A stretch of DNA of 64,000 bases from Acidobacteriota bacterium (GCA_021730945.1 JAKFYH010000032.1:1-64000); one strand, 5' to 3'; positions 17,474 through 28,008 are shown, numbered from the stretch's first letter. Notes: generated by a model from the sequence alone, not told the origin. Numbers and translations are program-made.

Positions 17474-18804
17474 CAGGGAAGCGCCACGCCGAGCCCGGCG
17501 CTGAACACCAGATAGATGAACCCGGCGAAGAGGCCGCCGACGAGGCCGTCTTTGGCGAGGGTGGGCGGTGCCGGCCACACTCCGCGCCACGCCGACGCCG
17601 TGACCATGAACAGGAGGGTGGACGACATGACGAACCCGGCCGTGATCATGATGAGCGGTTGCGCCAGGAGGGCAGCCGCCAGGATGCCGGGAGCCGGGAG
17701 TCGAGATTTGGGAGTTGAGACCGAGGGGCTGTCGATCGGCCGAGTACGATCGCGCCGGCGCGACACCCATAGGGCAGTGGCGAGCGCGCCGAAAATCGCC
17801 ACCATCAGGTTGGGGATCGTGGCCGGTGTCACCGACAGCGCGAACTGCGGCCGGGGACCGGTCTCGGCAAGCGCCAGCCGTTGCAGCACGGCCTCGACGC
17901 GGGCTTGTTCAGACAGGAGGAACTGTCGAAAGCCGGTGCCCGGCAGGAACAGGTCGTCCCAGCCGTTACGGGCCATCGCGGCCCGCCAGGCGTCGCTCGT
18001 CGCCATGCGGGTCACCCGCGCGGTGAGCGCGTCGCGCTCGGCATCCGACAGTCCTGGTGGCGCGACGATCGCCCGCCAGTTGGCCAGGTCCAGCGGCACG
18101 CCCAATTCGCGCAGGGTGGCCGTGTCGATCCCGGGAATGTGCTCGGCGGCGGAGATTGCCAGCGGCCGTAACTGGCCGGCAGCGATCTGTCCGGCAAACT
18201 CGCCGTAGCCGCTGACTGCCACCGTGACTTGTCCGCCCAGCACGGCGGCCAGCGCGGCGCCTCCGCCGGCAAATGCAATGTAGTTCACCCGCGAGGCGGG
18301 CAGGCCTGCCTGTTCGGCCAACAGCCGCACCAGCAAATCGTCGGTGCCCCCAGCCGACCCACCGCCCCATGACACGCTGCCGGGATCGCGCGTGAAAACC
18401 TCAAGCAGATCTCCGAGTGTCTGAATCGGGCTGGTGGCCGGCACCACGATGACTTCGGTCTCGCCGGTGAGCCGCGCGATCGGCGTGGCGTCCGAGAGCG
18501 ACACGGGTGACAGGTTAATGATGACACCACTGACCATCACCAGGCCGGTCACCAGCAGCGCATGGGGATTGCCGCGCTCCGACTGGACGAACCGTGCCAG
18601 CCCGATCGTGCCGGCGGCGCCAGGAATGTTGTCGACCTGCACGCTGGTGGCCGGCTCGATCTCGGCCAGCACTCGCTGCATCACACGGGCGGTCTGATCC
18701 CACCCGCCGCCGGGTGCCGCCGGGGCCACGATGGTGAGGGAGGACTGAGCGCGCAGGGGCGTCGCGGCTAGCAACAGGAGAACGACGACGCGGCCCGGCA
18801 TCAC
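17473..18804 (-). CDS. TctC-TctB fusion (solute-binding protein plus small membrane subunit)
   Basis: 443 residues. A signal peptide ([15 protein letters not shown]) is followed by a TctC-type solute-binding protein of about 310 residues ([58 protein letters not shown]). After about residue 325 the sequence becomes hydrophobic, with about four membrane segments as in TctB ([52 protein letters not shown]). There is no stop, start or frame break between the two parts, and no separate tctB or tctC is nearby. TctC is normally a free periplasmic protein, so tethering it to the membrane subunit is unusual. It is coupled to tctA by TGATG. Confidence 0.85.
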   Translation of the reverse strand: MMPGRVVVLLLLAATPLRAQSSLTIVAPAAPGGGWDQTARVMQRVLAEIEPATSVQVDNIPGAAGTIGLARFVQSERGNPHALLVTGLVMVSGVIINLSPVSLSDATPIARLTGETEVIVVPATSPIQTLGDLLEVFTRDPGSVSWGGGSAGGTDDLLVRLLAEQAGLPASRVNYIAFAGGGAALAAVLGGQVTVAVSGYGEFAGQIAAGQLRPLAISAAEHIPGIDTATLRELGVPLDLANWRAIVAPPGLSDAERDALTARVTRMATSDAWRAAMARNGWDDLFLPGTGFRQFLLSEQARVEAVLQRLALAETGPRPQFALSVTPATIPNLMVAIFGALATALWVSRRRDRTRPIDSPSVSTPKSRLPAPGILAAALLAQPLIMITAGFVMSSTLLFMVTASAWRGVWPAPPTLAKDGLVGGLFAGFIYLVFSAGLGVALP

Positions 18805-18836
18805 GCGGCGATTCTATCTGCGAATCCCGACCAGCG

Positions 18837-18890
18837 GTTCCCTCCCGACCGGAAGTTCCCTCCCGACAAGAAGTGCCCTCCCGACAAGAA
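18837..18890. repeat. Three tandem 18-bp units
   Basis: GTTCCCTCCCGACCGGAA, GTTCCCTCCCGACAAGAA and GTGCCCTCCCGACAAGAA lie end to end between two divergent genes. A partial copy precedes them at about 18821-18836. Confidence 0.8.
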
Positions 18891-18902
18891 GTGCCACCCC
18901 GG

Positions 18903-18908
18903 TAGAAT
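18903..18908 (+). promoter_or_regulatory. Candidate -10 box TAGAAT
   Basis: TAGAAT ends six bases before the ATG at 18915, too close for a ribosome site, consistent with a leaderless transcript. Confidence 0.35.
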
Positions 18909-18914
18909 CCCGTC

Positions 18915-19829
18915 ATGAGGTATTTGCACTACGACGTCTTCACCGATCGCATGTTCGAAGGCAACCAGCTGGCCGTGTTTCCCGACGCGCGCGGGCTGAC
19001 GACCGGGCAGATGCAAACGATCGCCCGCGAGATGAATTTTTCCGAGAGCACGTTCCTGCTGCCGGCGGAAACACCAGGCACCGATGTGCGCATGCGAATC
19101 TTTACGCCGGGCGCCGAACTCCCCATGGCCGGGCACCCGACGATTGGCACTACGTTCGCGCTGGCGCACGAGGGTGTCATCGCCTCCGGGCGTGACCGCT
19201 GGGTGTTCGAACTGGGCGTCGGACCGACGCCGGTCGAACTGGCCTGGGCCAATGGCGCCCTGTCATTTGCCTGGATGGACCAGCGGCCGCCGATCTTCCG
19301 CGAGCCGGCGTCCCCGGCCGCCGAGGTCGTACGTGCGGTTGGCATCGATCCAGGGGCGGTGGCGTCCACCGGCCTGCCGGTGCAGGAAATTTCGTGCGGC
19401 TCGCCGTTCATTCTGGTGCCCGTGGCGACGCGGGCGGCTGTGGACGCCGCGGAACCCGACCCGGGCGCCATGCGGCGCCTCACGAGCGCGTTCCCCGGCG
19501 GCCGGGTGGCCGTGTTCATCTTCAGCACCGAGTTGCGCGATCCCTCCGTCGCGGCTTACAGCCGGATGTTCGGGCCGGCCATCGGCATCCACGAGGATCC
19601 CGCGACCGGCGGCGCCAGTGGCCCGCTCGGGTCGTACCTCGTCCAACACCGATTGGTCACGCCCGAACAGCAGAGGGACATGGTCAGCTTGCAAGGCGTG
19701 GCGATGGGCCGGCCCAGCCGCATTCACATGCGAATCACGCAGGACGCCGATGGCAAGATCGTGCGGGTGCAGGTCGGTGGCAAGGCCGTGCGCGTTGGCG
19801 AGGGTGTGATCGACCTCGGCCACCGATGA
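18915..19829 (+). CDS. PhzF family isomerase-like protein
   Basis: 304 residues, the usual length. Family motifs are DRMFEGNQLAVF near the N-terminus, the catalytic-type Glu in NFSEST (E44), TPGAELPMAGHPTIGT, and DPATGGASGPLGSYL in the second half. PhzF and YddE relatives are cytosolic diaminopimelate-epimerase-fold isomerases. Only phenazine PhzF has a well-defined role, and no phenazine genes are nearby, so the substrate is unknown. Confidence 0.88.
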   Translation: MRYLHYDVFTDRMFEGNQLAVFPDARGLTTGQMQTIAREMNFSESTFLLPAETPGTDVRMRIFTPGAELPMAGHPTIGTTFALAHEGVIASGRDRWVFELGVGPTPVELAWANGALSFAWMDQRPPIFREPASPAAEVVRAVGIDPGAVASTGLPVQEISCGSPFILVPVATRAAVDAAEPDPGAMRRLTSAFPGGRVAVFIFSTELRDPSVAAYSRMFGPAIGIHEDPATGGASGPLGSYLVQHRLVTPEQQRDMVSLQGVAMGRPSRIHMRITQDADGKIVRVQVGGKAVRVGEGVIDLGHR

Positions 19830-19842
19830 CGCGGAGGTCAAC

Positions 19843-19870
19843 GGGGCCGCAGATTACACAGATTACGCAG
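19843..19870. repeat. CAGATTACA-type 9-bp repeat
   Basis: GGGGCCGCAGATTACACAGATTACGCAG is a degenerate 9-bp repeat (given here only as a label for 19843-19870: core GCCGCAGATTACACAG). It runs directly into the 23-bp array and is clearly related to the repeat inside the gene at 31908. Confidence 0.6.
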
Positions 19871-20074
19871 ACTAGAGGCCGAACCTCGCACAGACTAGAG
19901 GCCGAACCTTACACAGACTAGAGACCGAACCTTGCACAGACTAGAGACCGGACCTTACAGAGACTGGAGACCGAACCTTATACAGACTGGAGCCCGAACC
20001 TTACACAGACCGGCGACCGAGTCCTACACAGGCTAGAGACCGAGTCGTACACCGACTGGAGACCGAATCCAGGA
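19868..20074. repeat. Nine tandem copies of a 23-bp unit
   Basis: Unit core AGACTAGAGACCGAACCTTA, period exactly 23 bases, nine copies from 19868. Copies 1-6 are the most alike; copies 7-9 have drifted (GAGTCC, GAGTCG). There are no spacers between copies, so it is not a CRISPR. It fills the space between a plus-strand PhzF gene and the 3' end of a minus-strand permease, so it is an intergenic region with no gene. Confidence 0.95.
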
Positions 20075-20104
20075 ACGGAAGGGGACGCACCGTCAGGGCG
20101 TGCG

Positions 20105-22603
20105 CTATTCGTAGCGTAGCGCCACGGCCGGATCGGTCGCCGCCGCTCGCCGTGCCGGCAGGAGGCACGCGGCCAGTGCGACCACCAGCAAGAGCGCCGG
20201 TGCGGCCGTGAACGACACCCAGTCGAGCGCGGTCACGCCGAACAGCATCTCCTGCATCAGCCGGGTGAGACCGGCGGCGCCGGCCATGCCCAGCACCAGC
20301 CCTGCGGCGGTGACGCCCAGTCCTTGTGTCACGACCAGCCGCAGGATATCCGCGCGCGATGCGCCGAGCGCCGCGCGGACGCCGAGTTCGCGCCGCCGCC
20401 GCGTCACGTTGTACGACAGCACGCCGTAAAGGCCAATGGCCGCCAGCGCCAGTGCCAGCAGGGCGAATCCGCCGAGCAGTGTGGCCGCAAACCGCGGCTG
20501 CCCGACCGATTCGGATACTCGCGCCGACATCGGCCCGACCGCATCGACGACGGCTCCCGGATCGGCGTCGCGGACGATGGCGCGCACGGTCGACGCCAGC
20601 GCTGCGGGGTCACCGGCCGTCTTGACCATCAGGTATAGCCGGCCCACTTGTGGCGAGTCCTCGTTCACCGGGTTGTAAATCGCCGGCTGTGGTGTCGTGT
20701 CGAGGCCTTGCAGCAGGACGTTGCCGACCACACCGACAATTTCCGTGGTCACGCCCGGTCCCGCCAGGCCTTCGAACCGGCGCCCGACGACCGGACGACC
20801 GTCGGCGAGATAGCTGGTGGCGAAGGCCTCGTCGACCACCAGCGCGCGAACGGCTGCGCCGCTGTCGGCATCGGTCAGCAACCGTCCCTGCCGCAGGCGC
20901 AGGCCGAGCGCCTCGGCGTACCCGGGCGTGATCGAGTAATCAGTGGCTCGCGCGATGACCGGGGCGCCGTCGGGCCCCAGTACGCCCGGCAGGTCGAACG
21001 CACTCATCGTCATGGCGCCGCCGAGCGGCGCCAGATTGCCGATTCCGGCTGCGACCACGCCGGGCACGGCCCGTAACCGGGTCAGGATCGTGCTCGTAAA
21101 GGCCGTCGTGCGGGCAAAGGCGCCCGGGTCGGACCCGCCTGGTCCGCCGGGGCGGCCAGGCGGCACGACCCCGGACAGAAAAACCTGCGCGGTCAGCACG
21201 TTGTCGGCGGTGTAGCCGGCATCGACCTGGACCAGGCTGACGAAGCTGCGTATCAGCAAGCCGGATCCAATCAACAGCATCACCGCGAGCGACGCCTCCG
21301 CGATCAGCAGGCCTGCGCGCAGGCGGGCCATCCGCGTACCGGTCGAGGCGCCCATGCCGTCGCGCAGCGCCGACACCAGATCGACGCGCGAGGCGCGCAG
21401 CGCCGGCACCAGGCCCGACAGCAACCCCGACAGGATCGAGACCGCCACGGCAAAGGCCAATACCGCCCCGTCGATGCGGATGTCGGCGAGCCGTGGGAAG
21501 TCAGCCGGGGCGATCAGCGGCAAGACCTGCATCAGCGCCGAGCCGAGCGCGATGCCCAGCGCGCCGCCGATCGCCGCGATCAGAAGGCTCTCGGCCAGCA
21601 GTTGCGTGAGCAGGCGGCCGCGGCCGGCACCCATGGACGCGCGCACGGCCAGTTCACGTTCGCGCGCCGCGCCTCTCGACAGAAACAGGTTCGCCACGTT
21701 CGCGCACCCGATGAGCAGGACAAAGATCACACCGACGCTCAACACCAGCAGTGCCGGACGAATGCGCGCCGTCATCGAATTGACCATGGTGTCGACCCGC
21801 ACGACCGGCCCCGGCGCGGCGTCGGCGCCGCCGCGGCCCTGGCCGCCTGGTCCGCCAAGCATGGCCGGCGCCCCGGCGTTGATCGCGGCGAGGGTACCTT
21901 CAGCCGCTGCCTGGGCCGGCGTCGCGCCCGGCGCCAGCCGCGCGAGGGCGCTGAAGACCGCGATGCGAACCTCGTCGCGATTGGCCGGCGGAGGCGGCAC
22001 CGCGTAAGGCGCCCACAGGCGGGCGTCGCGATCGGGGAAGTAGAAGTCCGGGCGCGCGACACCCACCACCGTGTGCGGCCGGCCATCGAGCATCAGCGTC
22101 CGGCCAATCGCGGCGGCGTCGCCGCCGAAGCGGTCCTGCCACAGTCGATACGCGATCACCACGGTGCGCTCGGCGCCCGGGGCTTCGCTCCCTTCGGCGA
22201 GAAAGCGTCCAAGCGCCGGCGAGACCCCGAGCATGTCGAATAGCTCAGGCGAGACGGCGGCGCCCCGGAGACGTTCGGGATCTCCCAACCCCGTCACCGT
22301 GTAGGCGCGGCTGCTATAGGCGGCCAGCGCGTCGATGGTCTTGGGTGCCTCGCGCCAGGCATGGAAGGTGTAATTGATCATGCTCGCGTTCAAACCGGGT
22401 AGCCCCCGGTTCTCGGCGACACTCACCAGCCGGTCGGCGGCGGGGTAGGGCAGCGGCTGCAGCAGCACGCCGTGGACTACGGAGAAGATGGCGGTGGTGA
22501 CGCCAATGCCAAGCGCCAGGGTGACCAGCGCGGCCGCGGTGAAGGCCTTCTGGCCCTGCATCATTCTCAGGGCCTGCCGTAGATGCTGTCGCAGTGCGTC
22601 CAT
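20105..22603 (-). CDS. MacB/FtsX-type ABC permease (acidobacterial duplicated orphan permease type)
   Basis: 832 residues with the duplicated MacB/FtsX plan. An N-terminal span (ALVTLALGIGVTTAIFSVV) precedes a large periplasmic domain (about 50-280) and three spans about 285-400. Then come a second span-periplasmic-domain unit and three C-terminal spans ending in LLPARRAAATDPAVALRYE, a typical end for this group. The start MDALRQHLRQALRMM matches the short cytosolic N-terminus of orphan permeases abundant in Acidobacteriota. No ATPase gene is adjacent. Such proteins may transmit force to periplasmic partners or export substrates; the role is unknown. Confidence 0.85.
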   Translation of the reverse strand: MDALRQHLRQALRMMQGQKAFTAAALVTLALGIGVTTAIFSVVHGVLLQPLPYPAADRLVSVAENRGLPGLNASMINYTFHAWREAPKTIDALAAYSSRAYTVTGLGDPERLRGAAVSPELFDMLGVSPALGRFLAEGSEAPGAERTVVIAYRLWQDRFGGDAAAIGRTLMLDGRPHTVVGVARPDFYFPDRDARLWAPYAVPPPPANRDEVRIAVFSALARLAPGATPAQAAAEGTLAAINAGAPAMLGGPGGQGRGGADAAPGPVVRVDTMVNSMTARIRPALLVLSVGVIFVLLIGCANVANLFLSRGAARERELAVRASMGAGRGRLLTQLLAESLLIAAIGGALGIALGSALMQVLPLIAPADFPRLADIRIDGAVLAFAVAVSILSGLLSGLVPALRASRVDLVSALRDGMGASTGTRMARLRAGLLIAEASLAVMLLIGSGLLIRSFVSLVQVDAGYTADNVLTAQVFLSGVVPPGRPGGPGGSDPGAFARTTAFTSTILTRLRAVPGVVAAGIGNLAPLGGAMTMSAFDLPGVLGPDGAPVIARATDYSITPGYAEALGLRLRQGRLLTDADSGAAVRALVVDEAFATSYLADGRPVVGRRFEGLAGPGVTTEIVGVVGNVLLQGLDTTPQPAIYNPVNEDSPQVGRLYLMVKTAGDPAALASTVRAIVRDADPGAVVDAVGPMSARVSESVGQPRFAATLLGGFALLALALAAIGLYGVLSYNVTRRRRELGVRAALGASRADILRLVVTQGLGVTAAGLVLGMAGAAGLTRLMQEMLFGVTALDWVSFTAAPALLLVVALAACLLPARRAAATDPAVALRYE

Positions 22604-22689
22604 GGGTCCTCGCTAGGCGTTATAGACGCCGGGCCGGCGCCGGCGGCCTTGCCACGGCGGACGACGAACTGCGGTGGCTTGAGTCGCGC

Positions 22690-23328
22690 CTACGGCGACA
22701 GGCGGCTGCGCGACCACCCGCTGGCGTCGCGGGTGTAGACCAGGCGATCGTGCAGGCGGCTCGGGCGGCCCTGCCAGAACTCGATGCGCTCGGGCACCAC
22801 CCGGTATCCGCCCCAGAACGGCGGCAGCGGCACCACCTGGCCGGCGTGCCGCGCGGCCATTTCCGCGTAACGCAACTCGAGCGACGCGCGGTCGGGCACC
22901 GTGGTGCTTTGCGCCGAGGCCCAGGCGCCAATCTGGCTCTCGAGCGGGCGCGAGTGGAAATACTCGTCCGACTCGGCCGTGGTGACCCGGGTCACCGCCC
23001 CATTGATGCGGACCTGCCGTTCCAATTCGACCCAGAAAAACAGCAGGCTCGCGCGCGGGTGGGCCGACAAGTCGCGGCCCTTCGCGCTCTCGTAGTTGGT
23101 GAAGAACACGAAGCCGCGTTCGTCAAAGCCCTTCAACAGCACGATGCGGGCATTGGGATCGCCGGTGGGGGACACGGTGGCGAGGGTCATCGCGTTCACG
23201 TCCAGCAACTGCGCCGCCATGGCCTGGTCGAACCATGCCGAGAACTGGCGCATGGGATCGCCGTCGGCCTGTTCCTCGCTCAGGTCGCGGCTTGCATACT
23301 CACGTCGAAGATCGGCCACGTCACTCAT
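22690..23328 (-). CDS. pdxH: Pyridoxamine 5'-phosphate oxidase
   Basis: 212 residues, the full family length. Motifs are [20 protein letters not shown] and SAKGRDL in the FMN-binding half, [12 protein letters not shown] in the middle, and [20 protein letters not shown] plus RLHDRLVY at the C-terminus, where the conserved Arg-x-His binds substrate. It makes pyridoxal phosphate with FMN and O2 in the cytosol. The ATG overlaps the stop of the upstream membrane-protein gene (ATGA). Confidence 0.95.
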   Translation of the reverse strand: MSDVADLRREYASRDLSEEQADGDPMRQFSAWFDQAMAAQLLDVNAMTLATVSPTGDPNARIVLLKGFDERGFVFFTNYESAKGRDLSAHPRASLLFFWVELERQVRINGAVTRVTTAESDEYFHSRPLESQIGAWASAQSTTVPDRASLELRYAEMAARHAGQVVPLPPFWGGYRVVPERIEFWQGRPSRLHDRLVYTRDASGWSRSRLSP

Positions 23329-26102
23329 GGTTGTTTCACCTTGTCCGGAATCTCGACCCAGATGCCGAGGAACCGCGGGTCGTTCGACGCCGGGTCGAAC
23401 TGGCGCGGCGAGAACCCGCGGTCGGTGGCGATCGTCAGTGGAACGACGCCGCCGGCCACGACTGGTAGTTCCACCTCCACGGCTTCGCCGGGCACCAGCG
23501 CGACTTCACGGCGCCAGCCGAAGGTGGTGATCACCGCCCGGTTGGCTTGCGACCCGCTGTGGATGCGCAGCACGACCGGCGCCGTCCGGCCAGGCGGCGC
23601 CGCGATCGTCACATCGGCCGAACGTTCGCCGGTGGTCCAGAATCCGCTTGGTTCGGGATACATCTGCTCGTCGTGGAAATAGCACACGACCTCGCCGTAG
23701 GCGGCCGCCGCCAGCACCAGCGGCACCAGGGGGCGGGCGCCGACGTCGACCACCGCGGTCGGCGTGATCATGATGGCGGTGATGGCCCGTTCCAGGTCGG
23801 CCGATCCGCGCAGTCCAACGAAGCTCGCATCGAGCGCGAGCCGCAATTCGGTGCGCCACGTGGTCCCCGGCGCGGGCTCGACCGTCCACGTGCGCAGCGG
23901 CGGACCGATGCGGCCGACCTGCAGCGACAGCGGCGCGGCCTGCAGCGTCGCCTGGTCACCGAAGGTCACCTCGATGGCGTAGGTGCCGGCCGGCAGAGAG
24001 AAGCGGCCATTGTGCAGGACACGCACTGGTTGCGGGTCAAAGCGAAGGCCGGGCGTCACGCCAAGGCGCAGTTGCGGCAGCACCGCGGCGGCATTGACCT
24101 TGCGCAGTGGATCGAAGATGACCGCCGCCGGACGCACGCGCGCGTCGAAGCCGTCGAGTGACGCCAACCGGTGCCGCGCCGCCAGGTTGACGGCCCGGGT
24201 GCCCTCGCCCTGCGGCAGCCAGGGCATCACCATCGCGACGATTAGCAGTGCTGCGCTCAAGGTGGCAATGGCCAGTAGCGCCGCCATCCCCGGCGTCGTC
24301 GTTCGTGGCCGCGCCAGGAACCACCCGGCGGCCGCCGCCACGGCGATCCACACCAGCGACTGGGCCCACGCGATGCGGGGATCGTGGAGGATGAACGTCG
24401 GCGCCAGTGCCCACAACGCCCAGCGCGGCGACCAGAACTCCAGCAGCGCCGAGGTGCCGTCGCGGCCGTTGTTGATCAACAGGCCGCCCTGGGCAAGTGC
24501 GAGAGTGAGGGCGATGCCGACGCTGATGAGCAGCAGCAGGTGCTGACCGGCGCGGCGCGCCGACCCGGCCGGCGCCGACCGGAACGCCGTCGCGATCGGC
24601 AGCGCCAGCAGCAGCAAGCCCGAGGCCAGCGGGCGGGCGGGGGCCGCGCTGCCTCCCCACCAGATGCGAAACGCCGCCACGGTGACCAGCAAGGCACCGA
24701 ACACCAGGGCGATCTCAATCGCCAGACGCTTCATCTCCCCGCCGTTGCGCCACATCTGGACCAGGCCGGTGACGGCCAGCACGTAGACCGGCGCCACGGC
24801 GAGCAGCCCGTACTCCTGGTCAAAGAACAAGCCGGGCGCTCCGAAGAAGAGGTTGAGCGGCGAGGTCTGGACCAGCGCACCGTACGGCGCCATCGGCAGG
24901 GGCACGCCCCAGATCAGGTAGAAGAAGGCGAACCATGCGAGCAGCGACACCGCGTACGGCGCCGCCACCGCCCATGCTCTCGGATTGCGCGCAAGCGACG
25001 CCGGATCGTTCTGGCCGAGCCGGCCGGCGGCGACCAGCACGAGGGCGGCCGACATTGGCGCGTATTTCGTGCTCAACCACGGCAGGCAGGCGCAGGCGAA
25101 GCCGACCACCAGCCAGCGAGTGACGGTGGACTGCCGCGGATCGGCCTCCACGGTCAGGACGAGCGCCGTCATCACGGCAAGCGCAGCGACGATTTCCGGA
25201 TACACCGTAAAGGTGTTGAAGAGGAACGGCGCGGTGGCGGCAATCGCGGCCCAGGCAAAAGTCGCGGCGCCGGGCGCGTTGAGCCGGCCAAGCGTCCATC
25301 GCCACGTCACCGCCGCCGCGGTGGCTGCCAGCAGGATCAGCAGTGCCACCACGGCGCGATAACCGCCGGCGGCATAGACCGGCGCCAGCAGGATCGGCAG
25401 GCCGACCGGGTGAATGGAATAGATCTCCTCGTCGGCGCCCCGCGTGAGGTAGTGGGGCTCAAGGTCGAGGGCGTAGTACTCCTTGTAGTCGCCGCGGAGG
25501 TGGTTGTTCTCGATTTTGAAGTCGCCGTCGCGCCACAGGCTCTGGGCGATCACCAGGTAATGCGGCTCGTCGCCCGACGGGAAGAGCGCCGTGCCGGTCA
25601 ATCGCGCGCCCGCGACCGTGGCCAGCGCCGCGGTGGCGATCCAGATCGCCGCGGTGACTCGCCAGAGCGACCAACGTTCGAGCCAGCGCGGCGTCAGCAG
25701 ACGGCCTTGCCACAGCGTCCACACTTGCAGGCCCGCCACGCTCATCCACACGATGGCGCGGGCGGGTCCGGCCAGCGCCTGGAACAGCGGCCACCGATCG
25801 GGCACGGCCGGCAGGAACGGGACGATTAACAGGGCCAGCGCCGCCAGCGGCAGCACCAGTTCGCCGAGGCGTGGCCGGCGGTTGGTGGTGGTGCCGCGTG
25901 GCGCGTTCAGGTGATCGATGCCGAGCAGCACCAACGCCGCCAGGCAGGTGAAGCCGAGCAGGGCCTGCCACGGCGGCAGCAGGGCAAACCGCACCACGCC
26001 AGCCGGGGTCGCGGTCTGGTCGAGCACGCCGCGCGTCACATAGAGCGCGGCGCCCGTGATCGCGCAGGCGATCGTGGGCCATAGAAACGCGAAGCTCGAC
26101 AT
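23325..26102 (-). CDS. GT-C-like polytopic membrane protein
   Basis: 925 residues. About thirteen membrane segments occupy the first 610 residues, and a beta-rich extracytoplasmic domain of about 300 residues forms the C-terminus. The first large loop has [20 protein letters not shown]; an acidic pair followed by an aromatic and a conserved aliphatic helix is typical of GT-C lipid-linked-sugar transferases. That makes a membrane glycosyltransferase the best guess, without proof. It is coupled to pdxH through ATGA, probably only by packing. It is divergent from the D-aminoacylase-like gene. Confidence 0.6.
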   Translation of the reverse strand: MSSFAFLWPTIACAITGAALYVTRGVLDQTATPAGVVRFALLPPWQALLGFTCLAALVLLGIDHLNAPRGTTTNRRPRLGELVLPLAALALLIVPFLPAVPDRWPLFQALAGPARAIVWMSVAGLQVWTLWQGRLLTPRWLERWSLWRVTAAIWIATAALATVAGARLTGTALFPSGDEPHYLVIAQSLWRDGDFKIENNHLRGDYKEYYALDLEPHYLTRGADEEIYSIHPVGLPILLAPVYAAGGYRAVVALLILLAATAAAVTWRWTLGRLNAPGAATFAWAAIAATAPFLFNTFTVYPEIVAALAVMTALVLTVEADPRQSTVTRWLVVGFACACLPWLSTKYAPMSAALVLVAAGRLGQNDPASLARNPRAWAVAAPYAVSLLAWFAFFYLIWGVPLPMAPYGALVQTSPLNLFFGAPGLFFDQEYGLLAVAPVYVLAVTGLVQMWRNGGEMKRLAIEIALVFGALLVTVAAFRIWWGGSAAPARPLASGLLLLALPIATAFRSAPAGSARRAGQHLLLLISVGIALTLALAQGGLLINNGRDGTSALLEFWSPRWALWALAPTFILHDPRIAWAQSLVWIAVAAAAGWFLARPRTTTPGMAALLAIATLSAALLIVAMVMPWLPQGEGTRAVNLAARHRLASLDGFDARVRPAAVIFDPLRKVNAAAVLPQLRLGVTPGLRFDPQPVRVLHNGRFSLPAGTYAIEVTFGDQATLQAAPLSLQVGRIGPPLRTWTVEPAPGTTWRTELRLALDASFVGLRGSADLERAITAIMITPTAVVDVGARPLVPLVLAAAAYGEVVCYFHDEQMYPEPSGFWTTGERSADVTIAAPPGRTAPVVLRIHSGSQANRAVITTFGWRREVALVPGEAVEVELPVVAGGVVPLTIATDRGFSPRQFDPASNDPRFLGIWVEIPDKVKQP

Positions 26103-26186
26103 CTGTCTGTGATTCTACATAGGATCTCGCTCAGGCGCCGTCGCTCTCGCCCGGTGGTGAGCTGGGGCGGACAAGGAGGATGTCGC

Positions 26187-27902
26187 GTGAAACGGTTGCT
26201 GCTCGTCGTCTGTGTCGCCGGAGTGCTCAGTGCGTGTCAAGCGCCGCCGCCACCCGGCCCCGCGGCAGCAGCCGGGGTCCCCGACAGCTTTGACGTGTTG
26301 ATTACCGGGGGGCGAATCGTCGACGGCACCGGCTCGCCGTGGTACCTGGGCGACGTCGGCATCTCCGGTGACCGCATCACCGCCATCGGCCAGTTGGCCT
26401 CGCGCCGTGCCGCCACTCGCATCGATGCCACCAACCTGGTGGTCTCGCCCGGGTTTATCGACATGCTCGGCCAGTCCGAGTTCAACGTGCTGGTGGATGG
26501 CCGCGCGGCCAGCAAGATCACCCAGGGCATCACCACCGAGATCACCGGCGAGGGCGCCTCGATCGCCCCGCTGAACACCCGGCTCGCCAACTCCATCAGG
26601 CCGCAGTACGACCGGTTCAAGACCACGCTCGACTTCCGCACGCTGGGCGAGTATTTCGCCCGCCTCGAGCGCCAGCGTCCCGCGATCAATGTCGGCACCT
26701 TCGTCGGCGCCGGCGGGCTGCGCGCCTACGTGGTGGGCGACGACCAGCGGGTCGCCACCGCCGCCGAAGTGGCCGAGATGCAGCAACTGGTGGAAGCGGC
26801 CATGCTCGACGGCGCCCTCGGTGTCAGCACCTCGCTGCAGTATGTGCCCGGCCGGTTCGCGTCAACCGACGAACTGGTCGATCTGGCCAAGGCGGCCGCC
26901 AGGCACGGCGGCATCTACATCTCGCACCAGCGCTCTGAGTCGGGCCAGATCATCCCGTCCCTCGATGAAGTGTTTGCCATCGCCGAGCGTGCCCGCATCC
27001 CGGCCGAAGTGTGGCATCTCAAGACCGCCTACAAGGCCAACTGGGGCCGCATGCCGGAAGTGTTGAAGCACTTCGACCTGGCGCGCGCCCGCGGGCTCGA
27101 CGTCACCGCCAACATGTATCCCTACGATCGCGCGTCGAACGGACTGGACGCGTGCCTGCCGCTCTGGGTGCGTGAAGGCGGGACCGACAAGATGCTGGCG
27201 CGCCTCAAGGATCCGGCGCTGCGCGATCGCATCAAGCGCGACATGGAGGATGGCAACGCGACGGAGTGGGAGAACCAGTGGTACGGCTCAGGCGGCGGCA
27301 CCGGCGTGATGGTGTCGACCGTGCTGGATCCGGCGCTGCGCCAGTGGGAAGGCAAGAACCTGGTCGAGATCGGCCAGGCCATGGGCAAGGATCCGCGCGA
27401 TGCCGCCATGGACCTGGTGATCGCCGACCGCGCCGAGACCTCGGTGATCATCTCGATCATGAGGGAGGATGACGTGCGGCTGGCGCTGGCCAATCCGATG
27501 ATTTCGATCGGCACCGACTCCGGCGCCCGCGCCGAGGACGGGCCGTTCTCCGAGTCGAAGTCGCATCCGCGGGCGTGGGGATCGTTCCCGCGCGTGCTGG
27601 GCAAGTACGTGCGCGACGAGAAACTGATCACGCTCGAAGACGCCGTGCGGCGCTTCACCTCGCGCCCGGCCGCGCGCGTCGGCATCACCGATCGCGGCCT
27701 GCTGCGGCCGGGGATGAAGGCTGACATCACCATCTTCGATCCGGCGGCGATTCGCGACGTCTCGACGTTTGTCGATCCGACCCACTATTCGGTCGGCATT
27801 CCCCACGTGCTGGTCAACGGCCGCGCCGTGGTGGCCAACGGCCAGATCACCACGGAACGGCCGGGCCAGCCGATCCGCGGACCCGGCTACGTCCAGAAGT
27901 GA
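26187..27902 (+). CDS. D-aminoacylase-like amidohydrolase, lipoprotein
   Basis: 571 residues from a GTG at 26187 with AAGGAGGA (26173-26180) upstream; longer frames are less likely. The N-terminus carries a lipobox LSAC (C17). Amidohydrolase motifs are LITGGRIVDGTGSPWYLGDVG, TKITQGITTE-type segments and ISHQRSES (one metal His). EVWHLKTAYKANWGR supplies a second His and SIGTDSGARAEDGPFS the catalytic Asp. The FIDxHxH motif found in most members is FIDMLGQSE here (91-98), so the HxH pair is missing. In D-aminoacylases a single tightly bound metal can suffice. Probable hydrolysis of N-acyl-D-amino acids is tentative. Confidence 0.8.
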   Translation: MKRLLLVVCVAGVLSACQAPPPPGPAAAAGVPDSFDVLITGGRIVDGTGSPWYLGDVGISGDRITAIGQLASRRAATRIDATNLVVSPGFIDMLGQSEFNVLVDGRAASKITQGITTEITGEGASIAPLNTRLANSIRPQYDRFKTTLDFRTLGEYFARLERQRPAINVGTFVGAGGLRAYVVGDDQRVATAAEVAEMQQLVEAAMLDGALGVSTSLQYVPGRFASTDELVDLAKAAARHGGIYISHQRSESGQIIPSLDEVFAIAERARIPAEVWHLKTAYKANWGRMPEVLKHFDLARARGLDVTANMYPYDRASNGLDACLPLWVREGGTDKMLARLKDPALRDRIKRDMEDGNATEWENQWYGSGGGTGVMVSTVLDPALRQWEGKNLVEIGQAMGKDPRDAAMDLVIADRAETSVIISIMREDDVRLALANPMISIGTDSGARAEDGPFSESKSHPRAWGSFPRVLGKYVRDEKLITLEDAVRRFTSRPAARVGITDRGLLRPGMKADITIFDPAAIRDVSTFVDPTHYSVGIPHVLVNGRAVVANGQITTERPGQPIRGPGYVQK

Positions 27903-27965
27903 GGCGGGACACCTGACGCGCGCCTCGCTCTCGTCGCTCTCGCCCTGACCGGGAATTGACGCAAG

Positions 27966-27981
27966 GCCGGCGCGCGCCGGC
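27966..27981. repeat. Perfect 16-bp GC palindrome
   Basis: GCCGGCGCGCGCCGGC is exactly self-complementary, lies between the D-aminoacylase gene and the following small gene, and could fold or mark a boundary. Confidence 0.4.
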
Positions 27982-28008
27982 GCTAGAATGGGCGCCGGAG
28001 AGGACGCT

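Noticed and set aside
19868-20074. CRISPR array
   Set aside because: The 23-base units are contiguous without spacers and no cas gene is present.
20105-22603. Complete MacAB-type efflux system
   Set aside because: No ATPase or adaptor gene is adjacent; the protein has the orphan permease N-terminus.
27956-27989. Promoter TTGACG ... TAGAAT before the gene at 28009
   Set aside because: The two hexamers are 22 bases apart, too far for a normal sigma-70 promoter.
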